Shown here: positions 33,781 through 43,558 of the stretch, piece by piece
Numbering within the stretch: position 1 is the stretch's first letter
Layout: each line of letters begins with the position of its first letter
Source of the DNA: Tetraselmis striata
Lineage: Eukaryota > Chlorophyta > Chlorodendrophyceae > Chlorodendrales > Chlorodendraceae
Direction of reading: 5' to 3'
Length of the DNA: 64,000 bases
NCBI GenBank assembly: GCA_006384855.1
Contig: VCJN01002834.1
Span: 186,001-250,000, forward strand
Notes under the pieces: generated by a model
Told to the model about the DNA's origin: nothing
The model's input: only the letters and a program-made list of their open reading frames with translations
Database searches by the model: none
Position numbers and translations under genes: made by a program

Positions 33781-35164
33781 TACGTGCAGCCGCCTGTACT
33801 TAGCCCGGGGGCTCAGCGTCGGCGCGCGACACGCGAGCCCGCGTGCGCATATAAATTCGATGAAATTATGGAAACGAGAAATTCATATAGTACTTTACAG
33901 GTCGCGCGCGATAGTCGTCGCTACTCGGTATGAAATCCCCGTCCCTCGTCCGTCCCGTATCGTCCCCGTATGTCGTCGTTCGTCACCAGTAGGGCACATT
34001 TACGTCACATCTCAATCTCACAGTGGTGGGGCGTCCTCCGGCCCCTCCGGGCCTCTCAGCTAGGGTGTCTCCCGTGGGGGTCGCGGTCCCGGCGGGGGCG
34101 GCGGTGGTTGTGGGCGCGCCGCGCTGCGATGGCGCGGGTGCAGTCGTCGACGCCCGGCGGGGGCGTTGACTGGCAGTTCCGGTGTAAGTTGCGATGGCGA
34201 TTGCGGACGCACCTACCAGCGGCCCGCCCCCCTACCCACGCACGTGAACCACGGGATGGAGTCCGACGACCGACGGTAGCTGCCATGCACCTCGCCTACG
34301 CTGCGACTTTCGACCCCTCTGTGTATGTGCGGTTTGCCCCACGAGCCGGCTGCCCGCGCTCGGGCCACCACGTGTTCCATGCATGGCGCGCGAGCGGCGC
34401 CCCGTGCCGCCACCTTCGAGTTCTGCAGCCCCCCTTTTCCCACGGCTCCGGCCCCCGGTGTGGCTCTCCCGGCGTCGGCAGCTGGTGTGCGGGCGCTGCA
34501 GCGCCATCACTCGCCGGCTGCTGCCTCAGCCGCCCATAATGCCGCCCTCGCACACCGCTCGGTGGTGCGCTACCTGTGACGTCTACCGCAAGATGCCCCG
34601 TACGCCGATGCGGGGTACGGCTGTCGGCGTCTGTCCCGCGGCTCGGCCTCTTCCCCCTGCTAGACCGTACGCTGGCCTATGCTGACCGCTTCCCTCTTAC
34701 CGACGACCGGTCGTACGGGGCCGAAGGCGCGTTGTCTGCGCATTTGCGGGGCTACTACTGCGACCCTACCCATCCAGCTGCCCCGTAGTTCATTGTACGG
34801 AAATTGGCGGAGCGGCGAGTGCGGCTGTGGGAGGCGGGGGATGCAGTGCGCGCCGGCTTCTCGGTTTGCGCGATGCAGCAATTGTGGCGCGAGTCGCGGG
34901 ATGGCAGCGAATTATTAAACAATTAGCAGATGGAGGCAGGGGAGCTGCCGGCGGGCACGTCTCGGAGTGCCCGCCGGCGGAAGCGATGGCGGTCTGCGAG
35001 GGCGCAGGCGGCTTCTGCAGAGGCTGCGGAGGGGGGCGCCGATGCTGCGGCGGATGGGGCGCCGCCGGCGGTGGTAGATACGCACCGCCGGGCGGCGAAA
35101 CTCACCGCTGTGCAGGAGCTGCACCGAGCTCGACAGGCGCTGGACACCGCCGACCTCGGTAACT

Positions 35165-36463
35165 ATGGTGTCCGACGCCGCTGCATCGCTCCCTGTCTTT
35201 GAAGCCCTCCATCCGCCTCATGCTCCCACCGACCCGGAGTACGCCCCTCCCGAGGAGCCACCGGATCTCCGGCGGGCGCCGCCGTCGTGGGGTGGCAATG
35301 CGGATGAGGTTCGGCGGTGGGGGAAGGACCGGAGGCGGGTTTTGCGCCGTGCTCCCCGCCTTTCCGCTGGGCATGTGGACTGGTGGCGCTGGGAGCACAT
35401 CAGGGACCTCGACGTACCTTCATGGCGCATGTGGGTGAACCGCTGTCTTGGCGGGGCGGTGCCACTCGCGAACAGCTGCCTTCTTGGCGAGTGGCACCGT
35501 CTTTGCGCTCCACAAGGACGACCCCGCCGCGCGCGAGGAGCGGGCGAAGACCGGCGAGCCGCTGCGAGTACGCCCACTTGGCGTCGGCTCCGTGCTGGTG
35601 CGCGTGGCCTCCGCCCACGTTCTCGTGCATGTGGGTGCGGGTGCGCGGGAGGCCATGGGCCCGGTACAACGCAGCTTTCAGTCGGGAGCTGGTTGTGAGA
35701 CTCACGGCGTATATGAGCATGCGGGTGGCGCTGCAGCTTCTCGGCGGACGTGCGTGGTACTGGCGGGAAAGGGCTACTACTCCTTGATATTCGGAATGCC
35801 TTCAATGAGGTATCCCGGGGTGCGATACTTTACGGCTTGCTTCAGTACCGGCGTCTACACGGCCTGATCCCTTTTTTTTTCGGATGTTGTACGATCGCCC
35901 TAGCGACATGTACTACTACGCGCCGGATGATCCCGGTACTTTGCGCGCCACTCTACACAGACTCGTACGGGTGTGCGCCAGGGTGATGCATTGGCCCCGC
36001 TATATTTCTGCCTCGCTATCGCGGGCCCAGTGCAAGCGGTTGTGGCTCATGTCGCCACTGATACTTTTTGCCAGAGTTTCGCGGATGATTGCGGCGCGGC
36101 TACGTGTTTTTGACGAGTATGGTACGGAGCTTTTCAAAGTCGGACTGGTGGTCCAAGATAGTAAGACGCGGTACGTTCGTCACCCCGGTGACAGCGAGGC
36201 CGAGTTGCGGGCAGTGCGGGAGAAGTTGGCCTCGGGAGGGTTTCGTACCCCGGCCGACGACCATGTCCAGGATGGCACCGTGCAACTACCTGGGTGCTCC
36301 TATTAGCCACTACCCCGGGTGGATGTCCGGTGCGTTGGGGCGGCGCCGGGTGGCTCACGCCGCAATGTTGGAGCGCATCGCCTTCTTTGGGACGCCGGGA
36401 TACGGCTGCCACCATGGGGCCATGCGGCTGCTGGTCGTATGCGCGGTGCGGCAGACCGGCTAG
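35165..36463 (+). pseudogene. Non-LTR reverse transcriptase, frameshifted
   Basis: The frame from 35165 has 'LRRAPRLSAGHVDWWRWEHIRDL', the entry motif before RT domain 1. A second frame carries 'KTGEPLRVRPLGVGSVLVRVASAHVLV' and 'GPVQRSFQSGAGCE'. A third has 'LLLDIRNAFNEVSRGAILYGLLQYRRLHGLIP', the catalytic 'D..NAFN' block. Around 35970-36095 comes 'VRQGDALAPLYFCLAIAGPVQAVVAHVATDTFCQSFADDCG', where FADD is the palm motif. After it come 'VVQDSKTRYVRHPG' and 'GAPISHYPGWMSGALGRRRVAHAAMLERI', the thumb. Both catalytic Asp motifs survive although the reading frame changes at least four times. Confidence 0.7.
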
Positions 36464-36719
36464 TCACGAGTGCACAAAGTACGAGACGAGTACACGAGTC
36501 ACTGTACTTTACGGGGATCGCCGCCCTTCATATCTGCTATTAGGCGCGCGCCTCCTCACGAGTACGCGCGGAAGATACCCGCGTGATGACGAGTGATGAT
36601 GACGAGCAGGCGGGGCAGTAGGGTACTGGTCGATACACAACAAAGGCTGCAAAAATGCATTACACGGTAGTCACGGTTGGTTTTGTGATTTAATAAAGGT
36701 TGTCTGAGATACCCGCTCA

Positions 36720-37393
36720 CTCTCGCTCCATGCGCTCCTGCCGCTCCGTAGCGCGCAGCTTCCGAGCGCGCTCACCCAACTCACGCGCACGCTCTGAGCG
36801 CACAGTTCGGAGCGCCTACTGTTCCAGCTTGTCTGCCTCGCTCTTGCCCGGCAGCGCCTCCCACCGGAATACATAGCCACCCGCCTCTTTGGGAAGCGGT
36901 GGCGGGATTGGTGCGCTGAATCCTAGCCCATCACATCGCGCAGAGCATCGCTATCGTCCATCGGGTGCATAAAATGCGCCTCGCACAGCGCATGCAGCTC
37001 GCGCATTGCGTATACTTTGGGATCATCGAAGGCAGTGAGGAAGGGCCATGCCTTTGGATCACTTGGGCCCACTGAGTAGCCAATTGGCAGCTCCATGTGG
37101 TGGCCGTGGCCGTTCATGCGGTCGTACATCGCCTCGGTCACCGCCGAGACCAACGCCTCCTCGCGTACCACTGGTAGGCCGTCTACTGTGGTGTACTTGC
37201 CACACTTCCGGCAGAATTCGGAGGCGGCGGGCTGGTGGCCGAAACGGCCAGAACGCACCGAGCGCAGTTCTCGCGTCGCGCCATATCGTTGGGGCGCTGC
37301 GTCGGCGCGAAGGGTTTTCAGCCTCCAACCCGCTGTAGCATCAACGGACGATGCGAGAGAACAACGGAGGAACTCAAAAATCCGCCACGGCAA
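36720..37393 (-). pseudogene. Unknown conserved-looking protein, intronless and broken
   Basis: The minus-strand frame from 37393 to 36923 (156 codons) has a basic N-terminal part and then 'FCRKCGKYTTVDGLPVVREEAL', 'HMELPIGYSVGPSDPKAWPFLTAFDDPKVYAMRELHALCEAHF'. After its stop the next frame continues sensibly ('GLGFSAPIPPPLPKEAGGYVFRWEALPGKSEADKLEQ'), meets a TAG, and resumes 'ALRTVRSERARELGERARKLRATERQERMERE'. This looks like one protein with one frameshift and one nonsense codon, no introns, and no recognisable domain beyond a C-x2-C. It sits within the split non-LTR element. A processed pseudogene or captured gene fragment is possible; its function is unknown. Confidence 0.4.
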
Positions 37394-37767
37394 CGACCTC
37401 AGCTTCCCCTCCCTCTAGCGATATCGGGTGCGTGTCGGGTGGGATCGGTGCCGAGATGTCTCCGATTATGTTTGGCGTGGGTGGGCTGCAGTGAGTGAGT
37501 GGGGCAAAAAGGGCGGCGTCCGTACCTGATGCGGCCGAATGCACAGCCGCTGTTGACCACTGTGGGCACCACCTGCCCGACTACCGCCAGTAATGTGTAC
37601 CCATGGGATAAGGTTTGCGCTCCGGGGGGCGTGATGCGCAGTGGCCGCGCGCACTAGGGGCAAGCGCGCTATGTGCAGCTCGGGGTGGGTGAGGAAGTTT
37701 GCTGTGTGATGGACGCGGTGCGCGCGGCCCGCATAAAGGATTCTATTATAGTACAGCAGTACTAGCG

Positions 37768-37868
37768 CAATGTGCAGTGTGCGACAGTGTGCGCCGCTGT
37801 GCGCAGTGTGCGACAGTGTGCGCCGCAGTGCGCAGTGTGCAGCAGTGTGCAGTGTGCGACAGCAGTGC
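37768..37868 (+). repeat. Degenerate tandem repeat of GTGTGCGCAGT/GTGTGCGACA units
   Basis: About 100 bp of alternating CAGTGTGCGACAGTGTGCGCCG-type units, simple sequence rather than coding. Confidence 0.7.
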
Positions 37869-37887
37869 ATAACTAGTTCATGCACGA

Positions 37888-38030
37888 TATCCTGGTACTG
37901 GTGTGAATTACAAAAAGGGCAGTTCCCCAGAATTAGAAAATCAACACAGCAAGCCGCCCAAAAGCGGCCTGGTACTGGTACTGGTACTGACGTGAATTAC
38001 AAAAAGGGCAGTTTCGGTACTGGTACGCCG
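37888..38030 (+). repeat. Direct repeat pair with TACTGG microrepeats
   Basis: GTGAATTACAAAAAGGGCAGTT occurs at about 37902-37923 and again at about 37991-38012, each preceded by CTGGTACTG iterations. Confidence 0.8.
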
Positions 38031-38206
38031 TCATACCACGTACCATTTGCGTACGGGTACTGCCATGGCAGTCATGGCGACGCGGGTACTCGCGACCACC
38101 GCCGAGATAAGCTGACTGAAAGAGGATATAGGCGCGGTAAGGCGCGGGGTGATACGGAATACAGTAATCGTACAGTAAAATTGAGTACGGATACAGTACA
38201 AGTACC

Positions 38207-39496
38207 GTGTTAGGCGCGGTTAGGCGAACCCCGTTTCGACGAGTGGTTATCGTTGCTTGGTTTGGACGCTTGTTTGGACTAGTCTACCCCGCGCATGGAG
38301 GCTGCGATCGTCCATATGAGTATGCCCGCGGATTTTGGCGGTTTGAATGTGGCGTTTTATTCCGCGCAATCGGTTGTCCTGCCAAAGCCGGTACGGGAGT
38401 ACGGGCCCGCCCTCGGCCCCTTGTACGAGGCGGTTCGCGCCGAGGTGTCGTCCGTGGCTACGAGTGCTTTGCCATGGGCGCGCGAGACGCGCCGCGTATA
38501 CGAGACTGTACGGGCCCTTACCGCGTTACCGCTAGCGGATGTGCAGCGCGCACGCGCGGCGTGTGGGCACGCCCACGAGATCTTCGAGTTACTTACGGTC
38601 GGTAATGCTACGACCACCGCTGCACCGGATCCGTCAGCTGGTACTGTGGCCCGTACGGGTACGAGCACTAGCGTAAGACTGCGCGTCACCACATCTCCTT
38701 TTACGGCCGTTCCCCATGGAGTTGGTACTGGTGAGGCTGCCTCTGCTGCCCAGCAATCGTTTCCTATCGGTGGTACGAGTACTGCCAATACCGTTACTAA
38801 ATGCGCTTCCGTAGCTCTCAAGACACCGTCGCCCCGCGAATTAGTGGCACCCCCTCCGTCAATGGCATCTCTTTCCCTAGTAGAACCTCAGCCGGGCGGT
38901 ACTCCAGCTCCGCCCTCGGGTACGGGTACGGGTGCTGCCTCCGATGATCAACCCACGACGACCATGGTTGCCCAACGCGTGCGATTCGCTTGCGTGACTT
39001 TGTGGCCCTCGCTCTTGGCTTCCGGCGTATAGATGCCTCGGCCTCGCGACTTGATACCCGGCGCTTGTACAGCGCGTGCGGGCCGGGCTCCCTATCGCTT
39101 TTCCAGTCGGATCACGAGTCAACCCGCAAGATTCCCCATGGTGCTTATTCGGCCGCCATTGCGCGGGTGCTGGGCCTTCGCCCGCGCGGGGGTTCCGCGC
39201 TTGTCACATGCCCTTGCCCCACGTGTGGTATTGACCCCTTATTATGGCTTCGCTCTACGGATGGCTCGAACCGGAATGCCGCGGATTTCGTCGTGGATCA
39301 TTTGCCCATATCTGCCCCGTTGCGAACTACAAGCACCGCGCATGCATACCGCTTTGAAAAATCTGTGGGCTTCCGTGGCGATCGAAGCGGGGGCGGTGCT
39401 CGACCGGGACCGCTCGGGAGTTGGCGACTTGACCCTTGAGACGAGTGGGCTGCGCCCAGCGGACCGCTCGCGGCCGTCAGATTTGACGCTTGCGGG

Positions 39497-39527
<31 letters not shown>

Positions 39528-39710
39528 GGCGTGAGATTACATTATCGATTTCGTGTTCGTGTCCTCCACGACCCCCACTTGGGGCAACGACCCCCGTTGG
39601 TGCACCCCGGGTATCGCGCCGACCGAGGCGGAGCGCAACAAGCTAGCGGCGGACCGGGCGTCTTCCGCCCCGGTGCAAGGTGTTCACCGGTAGTACCCTT
39701 ATGTCACTAA
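38207..39710 (+). pseudogene. Non-LTR element C-terminal region, Cys cluster and possible endonuclease part
   Basis: The frame 38295-39032 encodes a Thr/Ser/Pro-rich spacer after 'MEAAIVHMSMPADFGGLNVAFYSAQSVVLPKPVREYGPALGPLY'. Shifted frames give 'FQSDHESTRKIPHGAYSAAIARVLGLR', 'CPCPTCGIDP', 'RCELQAPRMHTALKNLWASVAIEAGAVLDRDRSG' and 'RPADRSRPSDLTLAG'. After a poly(G) tract (about 39510-39529) comes 'IDFVFVSSTTPTWGNDPRW...AERNKLAADRASSAPVQGVHRYYPYV'. In algal and protist elements of this kind, the 'RPaD+ll' motif followed by a 'DV.VV' strand and a Lys/Tyr-rich helix belongs to the endonuclease. Active-site residues cannot be confirmed from this decayed copy. Confidence 0.45.
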
Positions 39711-40783
39711 GCTCCCGCGCGACTCCATAATTACACTGTAATACCCTGTTTTTATTATGTAATCTTACTACCAGGACTGTTTTTGCAACGGGGACTATTT
39801 TTGCATCCCACCGGAAGCCCGACAATCTCGCTGCGCTCTGGCCTAATCCGCGATAGGGCGCGCGCGGGGCACACCCAGTGAGCGGGCGCGCGGCAGTGGG
39901 CGGCGAGGCGTGCGGCAGTGAGCGGGCGGAATAAATTATTTACATCCGGTTTTGACAGGGACCGCCTCGGCGGCCGGCCTGCCGCTCGCGGGCGGAGGCA
40001 GCGGCTACGGCGGCCCGGCGGCCGGCCCGCGACCCGAGCGCCCCACCGCCCGCCCAATGCGGCTTGGCGGGCTGCTTGGCCTTCTTGGCCGGGGGCTCCG
40101 GGCTACTACCCTCGTCGACGTCAACTGTCGACGTTGGGGGTCTGTCACAGCAACTGCGAAAGTCAGTATGCGTGTTGATTGCTTGTCGCGGCGGCGGTGG
40201 CTGTGTAATCGAATAAGTGGGAAAACAAACGCGACTCACCTGCGGCTTCCCAGTGCGGCGTAACCTCGCAGACCTCGAGCTAGCCTAAGGAATTTGAGTG
40301 TCGCGCGGTCAGCATTCGTCAAAGACAGCGCCGGCATCACTGCCTTGTCCTGGGCTGCAGGAGCATCATCAAAAAATAACGCGGCACGAGGCGGTCAACG
40401 CCTGTGAAATTCTAATCCTCTACGCAGTCAAGTCACCCACCCGCCGACTCACTGTACCTTTCAGGGTGGACTCCAGCCCCCGGTTCGTGGGAGTATGGCA
40501 TGGACCGTCGACGGAGGCGTTTTGAACGCCTGTGTCCATGTCAGATCCCGTGGGGGGGGGGGGGGGGGGGGGACGAGGGGGGGCTATGGTATTGGGTTCA
40601 AGATCTTAGCACGCGTCGCGTCGGGTACAAACGAGGTAAAATACAGCGAGACGACACCCTCATCGGACACTTGGGAACCATGATGGAGGGTGCTGGGGGA
40701 TGAGCAGCTACGGTATTGTCTGGCGAGTGTGCGTTAGGTAGGCGCAGCCGCTTTCTAAAATAAACAAGTCCGGCTCCGCGCCT
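39711..40783. other. Intergenic, no gene recognised
   Basis: It contains a poly(G) tract at about 40552-40571. The minus frame 40239-39940 includes an acidic and Lys-rich 'VDVDEGSSPEPPAKKAKQPAK' stretch without a domain. Nothing else is supported. Confidence 0.35.
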
Positions 40784-40812
40784 AGACGACTCGCGCTCCG
40801 CGCGAGTCGTCT
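40784..40812. other. Perfect 12-bp GC-rich inverted repeat
   Basis: AGACGACTCGCG (40784-40795), loop CTCCG, then CGCGAGTCGTCT (40801-40812). It directly abuts an AT-rich island. Confidence 0.85.
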
Positions 40813-41025
40813 TAACATCATACATATTATATCCTTATGTTATTAATATATATTATCAATATATTATATAATGTTCCAATATAAACATACATAATGTATA
40901 ATAACATAATACAATAAATTAATATTATGTTTTATAATCTAATATATTTAATATTCAATATAATCATACATTACTATATAGTATATTAATAAGATAGTAT
41001 ATAGGTGTATATTATATAGCGCAGA
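40813..41025. other. AT-rich island
   Basis: About 210 bp made almost wholly of A and T (TATATTA-type words) with abrupt edges against GC-rich DNA. No gene. It could be an organellar DNA insertion or an AT-rich satellite remnant. Confidence 0.6.
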
Positions 41026-43522
41026 TCGTAGCAGTACTGTAGTGCGAGTACCCGGCTTGCTGCGTATCCATAGCGTAATATCCGCATAATTGTGTTCAGC
41101 CCTGAGCCATATCCCGTATGGCGACCGCATTTATTGTGTAAATGAGAACACATTTGTCCTCATTTGACAAAGACGTGCTGCAGGGTCGTACTTCGCTCGT
41201 AACTACCCCTTAATGGGGAAGGGTCCCGTATTGAGCTTGTAATTCGACGGTACGCGTCTGCACAAGCCCAAACAGTAAAAAGACAAGCGACTGACTATCC
41301 CAATACGACGGGGCTGCCAAACGGCTTGTAGTGCCGCGCAAGAGCCCGGTTGGCACACGGTGCACCAAGGCGCAAGGCGACTTACTCCGGAGCCACAGGC
41401 AGCGCTAGCAGGCAGTCTCACCTATATATCAAGAATCACGCAGGCTACTTCGTACAAGAAGGGAAATAAAATGTGTCTCCCGCTGCTGTGCCATTCACAT
41501 GCATGTATGCAATAATATATATGTTTATCGTAGCATGCCCTGATATGATGTTTATCTTTGCTGTCATGATATGCAGAGTAGCCCTGGGGGCCATACACGA
41601 CTCCCATACATGTGTGGCCTGCAAAGGAAACCGTCAGGGAGCGTGAGATGAGCATATGCATGCAGATTGGGATCGAGGAGTCAGCGGATGGGCTGTCCGC
41701 AGTGGTCATTGTTTTTGAGTCAGCGCTCAAGAGAAGGCTTCAGCAGGTCCCGCTGGCAGAGCTGCCCGGCGACTTTGTCATCAGACTGCAAGTCTTGGCA
41801 GATGCCACTATGATCTACAAGAAGGGGGAGGTGAAGATCACCGTGGTCGTGATCAAGGCAATTGCTTGTATGAAGGTGCGACAAATACATGTAATGCAGA
41901 TTGTGGTTTGAAATTTTGTGGGCATCAATTCAACATCACTTACAATTGCATTCCTGATGGTATCTATGTTTGGCATGCGTGAAGGTGGTGACAGCTACAC
42001 GGACTTTATTGCCAAGGAGGGAGGCGTGATCTAGCAAGTCTGAAAGCTGCAGAGGGATGGTATTCAGCTGCGCGGCAAGCAGTTCTCCGTGCTGCTGCGG
42101 CTTGGATCCGGGAGCATGGCTGCATCCGCGACTATCACTGCCAGGGGGTGTAGCAAAGTCACATCGCAGTCAAGGATGCAGCGAAGCGCCGCTGCAACAA
42201 GCACAAGAAGAACGACAGAGCACGAGGTGGATCGTCACGGGTCATGCCGACACTGCAGCACATTCACGTCAAGGCCGTGCTGGGGGTCGGGCTGGCACAG
42301 ATTCGGCGGCAGAGCACAGGGCGCACCGGCGTAAGCAACCAGACAGCTAGATCTTTAGTCAATACAAGTTTGCAGCACATCCAAGGAATTCTAACATGAT
42401 CCCATTCCATACTGCCCGATGCATAATGCCGCACACAGCATTGCAGCGATGCAGTCCCAAAGACCAAGCGATCATAGGTAAGGCAAATGAATTACACGCC
42501 AGTCCAGTCATGTGGTCGCCATACGCACACAACTCGGTTGCGTCGTCGTGCGCCATGGCGCTGCAAGGCAGCGCAACGCATGCGCTATATTAGAATGGGC
42601 CAACTGGCGAGCTGCCCTGTTCAACCGATGGAGCCCACCAGCGGCAAGATCAACGGGCCTACAAGGCACCAGCAGCCAGCTGCGGGCCCGCCGCGCCGCC
42701 CACACGGGACGGAGGTGTGGTTTGCAGTACAATACCTTCGTACAATTCTGTGAACGACGAAAACGCACTACGACAGCCGTTCCTGCGTTGTATATCCTTG
42801 GCTGGCCGCGTTGCGCGTAGGTCGTCCGCCAGGAGCGGAAACTGTCGTAAAGTACAGGGGATTTACTATACCGGTGTGTTGCAGGCCAGTGTGTCCCCCC
42901 CCCCCCCCCCCCCCCCCCCTTTACAATACGGATATCTTCAATATAGGGGTATCTTCATTATACGGGTGTGTTCTCTGGTGTCAAGGAATCCCCCCCCCCC
43001 CCCCCCCTGCTGTACAATACAGGTGTGTTTACTATACTGGTATTTACTTACGATTTTCTGATTACTATTTTTTACTATTTACTCTTTGCGCTCATTCTAC
43101 ACGGCGAAATCAATTCAATACAATGTGGGGGTTGCAGCCAGCACTCCTCCCCAAAATACCCCAATATTAGGATTGGAGCCACGCGCTTCGATTACGCGCG
43201 AGCCCAGACCCTACCCAAAGTAGGGTTTGCCAATTTTTTTGGAAGCGTAGTATACCTGTATAAGTAGTATTCTTCCTTGAAGCACCCCTACGCGTACGCG
43301 TACTCGTAGTACCCGTAGTCGCTAGCATCAGCAGTAACAAACCAAGCCAAAGCACGAGCGTACAGGTACCAGTAGTCGCTACTTCTGGGCGACTGCTACC
43401 TGTAACGCGCCTGCCTTGCTTGGCTTGCGTCCCTTCAGACGGCTTCAGCAGCGCACGACGCTGTTCGCGCGTGGCAACGGGGACCGTGTCATGCTCCAGG
43501 GAGTCACGGCAGGCGATCTCTT
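41026..43522. other. Intergenic with decayed plus-strand coding traces
   Basis: The frame 41612-41911 ('SAVVIVFESALKRRLQQVPLAELPGDFVIRLQVLADATMIYKKGEVKITVVVIKAIACMK') and frames to about 42350 ('RDGIQLRGKQFSVLLRLGSG') read like pieces of one protein, possibly from a DNA transposon, but no motif is decisive. Poly(C) tracts lie at about 42897-42919 and 42991-43006. The right end should include the promoter of the receptor kinase. Confidence 0.3.
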
Positions 43523-43558
43523 GTGCAAGTGGGGGCTAGGGAGTCGCCCGGCGCGGGG

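Larger units (their letters stand above)
34050..39710 (+). mobile_element. Non-LTR retrotransposon (endonuclease-at-C-terminus type), decayed and split
   Basis: Plus-strand debris of one large element. A Cys/His- and Arg-rich leader (about 34.1-34.9 kb) is followed by a reverse transcriptase (35.1-36.46 kb), a gap of foreign DNA (36.46-38.2 kb), then the C-terminal part with a Cys cluster and a candidate endonuclease region (38.2-39.7 kb). The domain order (finger-like leader, RT, Cys/His, then possible endonuclease) is that of elements with a restriction-like endonuclease at the C-terminus. Many frame changes are required. The element's ends were not identified. Confidence 0.6.

Noticed and set aside
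32953..33933. 326-codon plus-strand frame
   Set aside because: It begins in a poly(C)/poly(G) region that yields Pro and Gly runs and overlaps the minus-strand BED-finger remnant; no domain.
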